Assembly (NCBI GenBank): GCA_000435975.1
Contig: FR884093.1
Span: 1 to 7,610, forward strand
Origin: Oscillibacter sp. CAG:241
GTDB lineage: Bacteria; Bacillota; Clostridia; Oscillospirales; Oscillospiraceae
DNA length: 7,610 nucleotides
Reading direction: 5' to 3'
This document shows, piece after piece, positions 5,836 through 7,610 of this stretch; positions within the stretch are counted from its first letter, which is position 1, and each line of letters starts with the position of its first letter. The notes under the pieces are model-generated. The model made no database searches and was not told the origin of the DNA. It was given only the letters and a program-made list of their open reading frames with translations. Position numbers and translations under genes: made by a program.

Positions 5836-6933
5836 TCAGATTTTGATCAGCTCATACTCCCGGGTGCCCATGCCCAGCTTTTCCGCATGCTCCAGACAGC
5901 TCATCCAGTCCGTCTCCGGGTGGAGATGGTGGAAGTGGTCATGGCCGCAGTCCCCGGCGGCAGCGGCCCCCGGCAGGGGCGGCTGGGCGTTTACCGCGTC
6001 CGCGCAGGCCATGTCCAGGGCCACCGGATCGAAGGAGGCAAACATGCCCACATCGGGGATGATGGCCGCGTCGTTCTCCGGATGACAATCGCAGTTGGGA
6101 GACACGTCGATGACCAGGCTGATGTGGAAGCAGGGCCGCCCGTCCACCACCGCCTGGGCATACTCGGCGATCTTGCGGTTCAGATTGGTGACCGTCTCGT
6201 CCCAGTTCACCCGGATGGCGTCCCAGGGACAGACGGCGATGCACCGGCCGCAGCCCACGCACCTGCTGTGGTCAATGCTGGCCTTGCGGTCTGTGACGGT
6301 AAGGCCGCTGTGGGCGCAGATGCGGGTGCAGGCGCCGCAGCCCACGCAGTGCTCCTGGGCCACATGGGGCTTGCCGGCGTTGTGCTGCTCCATTTTTCCG
6401 GCCCGGCTGCCGCAGCCCATGCCGATGTTCTTCAGCGTGCCGCCGAAGCCCGCCTCCTCGTGGCCCTTGAAATGGCTCAGGGAGATGAACACGTCGGCGT
6501 CCATCACGGCCCGGCCGATCCGGGCCTTCTCCACATATTCGCCGCCGCGCACCGGTACCTCCACCTCGTCGTTGCCCTTGAGGCCGTCGGCGATGATGAT
6601 CTGGCAGCCGGTGGACAGGGGGGAGAACCCGTTGAGCATGGCGGCATCCATGTGGTCCAGAGCGTTTTTCCGCCCGCCCACATACAGGGTATTGCAGTCG
6701 GTAAGGAAGGGCTTGCCGCCCCGCTCCTTCACAAAGTCCGCCACGGTCTTGGCCCAGTTGGGCCGCAGGAAGGCCAGGTTGCCGGGCTCGCCGAAGTGCA
6801 GCTTGATGGCCGTGAACTTGCCTTCAAAGTCGATCTGGCCCATTCCGGCGGTTTTCATCAGCCGGGTCAGCTTCTGAGGCAGGTTTTCCCGGTAATCGGT
6901 CCGCAGGTCGGCCCAATATACTTTTGATGCCAT
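5836..6933 (-). CDS. DUF362 domain protein with two [4Fe-4S] ferredoxin motifs
   Basis: This 365-residue protein combines a DUF362 domain with a bacterial-type ferredoxin module. DUF362 sequence spans about 1-185 and resumes after the insert; typical pieces are KLHFGEPGN (44-52), SLSHFKGHEEAGFGGTLKNIGMG (151-173) and CDCHPEND (281-288). The ferredoxin module has CxxCxxCxxxC twice, at C196/C199/C202/C206 and C225/C228/C231/C235, with Pro after the last cysteine only in the second cluster. Near the C-terminus a histidine-rich DCGHDHFHHLHPETDW (328-343) could bind metal. The protein is soluble, with no signal sequence. Its reaction is unknown; an electron-transfer or iron-sulfur-dependent role is inferred. 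The start at 6933 is preferred over an in-frame ATG at 6975 because AAGGAGGA lies 8 bases ahead of it and the promoter lies in between. Confidence 0.92.
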   Translation of the reverse strand: MASKVYWADLRTDYRENLPQKLTRLMKTAGMGQIDFEGKFTAIKLHFGEPGNLAFLRPNWAKTVADFVKERGGKPFLTDCNTLYVGGRKNALDHMDAAMLNGFSPLSTGCQIIIADGLKGNDEVEVPVRGGEYVEKARIGRAVMDADVFISLSHFKGHEEAGFGGTLKNIGMGCGSRAGKMEQHNAGKPHVAQEHCVGCGACTRICAHSGLTVTDRKASIDHSRCVGCGRCIAVCPWDAIRVNWDETVTNLNRKIAEYAQAVVDGRPCFHISLVIDVSPNCDCHPENDAAIIPDVGMFASFDPVALDMACADAVNAQPPLPGAAAAGDCGHDHFHHLHPETDWMSCLEHAEKLGMGTREYELIKI

Positions 6934-6946
6934 TTGGAGATCCTCC

Positions 6947-6975
6947 TTGAATCTTAATTGCCCATAGTGTATCAT
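6947..6975 (+). promoter_or_regulatory. Candidate promoter of the RluA-family gene
   Basis: TTGAAT (6947-6952) and TATCAT (6970-6975) are separated by 17 bases, placing the start near 6982 and about 38 bases before the ATG. It overlaps the candidate leftward promoter of the DUF362 gene in the same 86-base spacer, so the two may compete for polymerase. Confidence 0.5.
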
Positions 6976-6995
6976 ATTCCCGTAGAATTTGTCAC
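6966..6995 (-). promoter_or_regulatory. Candidate promoter of the DUF362 gene
   Basis: On the minus strand, GTGACA (6995-6990) and TACACT (6971-6966) are separated by 18 bases. Transcription would begin near 6959 and give a leader of roughly 26 bases with the ribosome binding site. TATGAT a few bases upstream (6975-6970) is an alternative -10 but with a spacer that is too short for this -35. Confidence 0.45.
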
Positions 6996-7019
6996 GTTAT
7001 TTTGAAGGGAGGCGGCAGC

Positions 7020-7610
7020 ATGCGCCTGCTGACCTATACCGTCGCGCCGGAGCAGGAGGGCTGGCCCCTGCGCAGGCTCCTGCGGCAGGAGCTGCGGATC
7101 TCCGGCTCGTTTCTCTCCCGGCTGAAGTGGCGGCCCGGAGCCATTCTGCTGAACGGGCAGCCCGCCACCGTGGCAGCGCTGGTCCGCGCCGGAGACACCG
7201 TCACCGCCGACGTGTCGGACCTGCCCGGAGACAATCCCCATATCCGGCCGGTGGACTATCCCCTGGACATTCTGTGGGAGGACCAGGACCTGCTGATCCT
7301 CAACAAGCCCGCAGGCATCGCCATCCACCCGGCGGCCCTGACGGAGGAGACCGTCACTGTGGCCGGGGCCGTGTGCCGGTATCTGGGCCAGGGAAGCTTC
7401 CACTGCGTCAACCGGCTGGACCGGGGCACCACCGGCGTCATGGCGGTGGCCAAAACCGGGTACGTCCACCGGCTGTGCATGGAGCAGCTGCACTCCGGCG
7501 ATTTCCGCCGGACGTATCTGGCGGTGTGCCGGGGCTGCCCGGACCCGGCGGCAGGGTCCATCGACCTGCCCATCGGCCGGGAGCCGGACTCCCTGCTGCG
7601 GCGGCGGGTG
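7020..7610 (+). CDS. RluA-family RNA pseudouridine synthase (3' end cut by the window)
   Basis: The 197 codons present are the N-terminal two thirds of an enzyme usually near 290-300 residues; there is no stop before the edge. RluA-family enzymes isomerise specific uridines in rRNA or tRNA to pseudouridine. An S4-like N-terminal region (about 15-65, with RLLRQELRISGSFLSRLK and ILLNGQPA) precedes the catalytic domain. That domain has ILWEDQDLLILNKPAGIAIHP (84-104) and the signature HCVNRLDRGTTGVMAVAKT (128-146), in which D134 is the catalytic aspartate. FRRTYLAVCRG (162-172) is also typical of the family. The ATG follows a GAAGGGAGG site by 7 bases. The exact RNA target (RluC-, RluD- or YhcT-like) cannot be told from this part. 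It is divergent from the DUF362 gene. Confidence 0.93.
   Translation, partial: MRLLTYTVAPEQEGWPLRRLLRQELRISGSFLSRLKWRPGAILLNGQPATVAALVRAGDTVTADVSDLPGDNPHIRPVDYPLDILWEDQDLLILNKPAGIAIHPAALTEETVTVAGAVCRYLGQGSFHCVNRLDRGTTGVMAVAKTGYVHRLCMEQLHSGDFRRTYLAVCRGCPDPAAGSIDLPIGREPDSLLRRRV

Noticed and set aside
5788..6927. A 379-codon open frame on the plus strand opposite the DUF362 gene
   Set aside because: The opposite strand encodes a protein with eight correctly spaced cluster cysteines and a good start; the plus-strand product is a His/Val/Gly-rich shadow and begins inside the terminator hairpin.
490..7610. Functional coupling of pseudouridine breakdown (psuK-psuG) with the RluA-family synthase
   Set aside because: The genes are over 4 kb apart, in different transcripts, with unrelated genes between; RluA enzymes modify RNA and do not supply free pseudouridine directly, so the co-occurrence is best read as chance.
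1..7610. CRISPR array, tRNA or rRNA gene, insertion sequence, riboswitch or defence system
   Set aside because: No regularly spaced repeats, no tRNA-like cloverleaf or rRNA sequence, no transposase or integrase coding sequence and no long structured leader were seen; the genes present belong to metabolic, efflux, lipoprotein and RNA-modification families.

Overview
The window looks like chromosomal DNA from a high-GC, low-cell-wall-complexity Firmicute of the gut Clostridia type. An Oscillospiraceae relative of Flavonifractor, Pseudoflavonifractor or Lawsonibacter would fit. This rests on GC-rich coding sequence with AT-rich spacers, strong AGGAGG ribosome binding sites, consensus sigma-A promoters with 17-base spacers, and protein families typical of that group. 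The taxon is an inference; no marker gene is present.

Layout, left to right. Positions 1-192 hold no gene, but they contain three successive inverted repeats. The one nearest the gene end is a good terminator for the operon to its right. Positions 193-2506 (minus strand) are a tight three-gene operon, transcribed leftward from a perfect TTGACA-17-TATAAT promoter: a pseudouridine kinase with an N-terminal winged-helix domain (PsuK type), pseudouridine-5'-phosphate glycosidase (psuG), and a small DUF1294 membrane protein. Together the first two phosphorylate pseudouridine and split pseudouridine 5'-phosphate to uracil and ribose 5-phosphate. Positions 2649-3685 (minus) are a pair of tandemly duplicated, uncharacterised lipoproteins with their own promoter and terminator. 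Their signal-peptide regions share a 60-base identical block.

Positions 3949-5765 (plus) are a MarR-type repressor gene translationally overlapped with a MATE-family multidrug efflux gene. A perfect 14-base palindrome sits at the predicted transcription start and is the likely autoregulatory operator. A 13-bp hairpin separates this pair from the convergent gene at 5836-6933 (minus), a DUF362 protein with two [4Fe-4S] ferredoxin motifs. Divergent from it, starting at 7020, is an RluA-family RNA pseudouridine synthase that runs off the right edge.

Taken as a whole, the region is a set of ordinary accessory and housekeeping modules. I did not find a clearly novel multi-gene system. The points most worth a second look are the DNA-binding kinase with a possible self-operator, the lipoprotein pair whose ends are far better conserved than their middles, the MarR operator, and the dispersed-repeat-like hairpins at the left edge.
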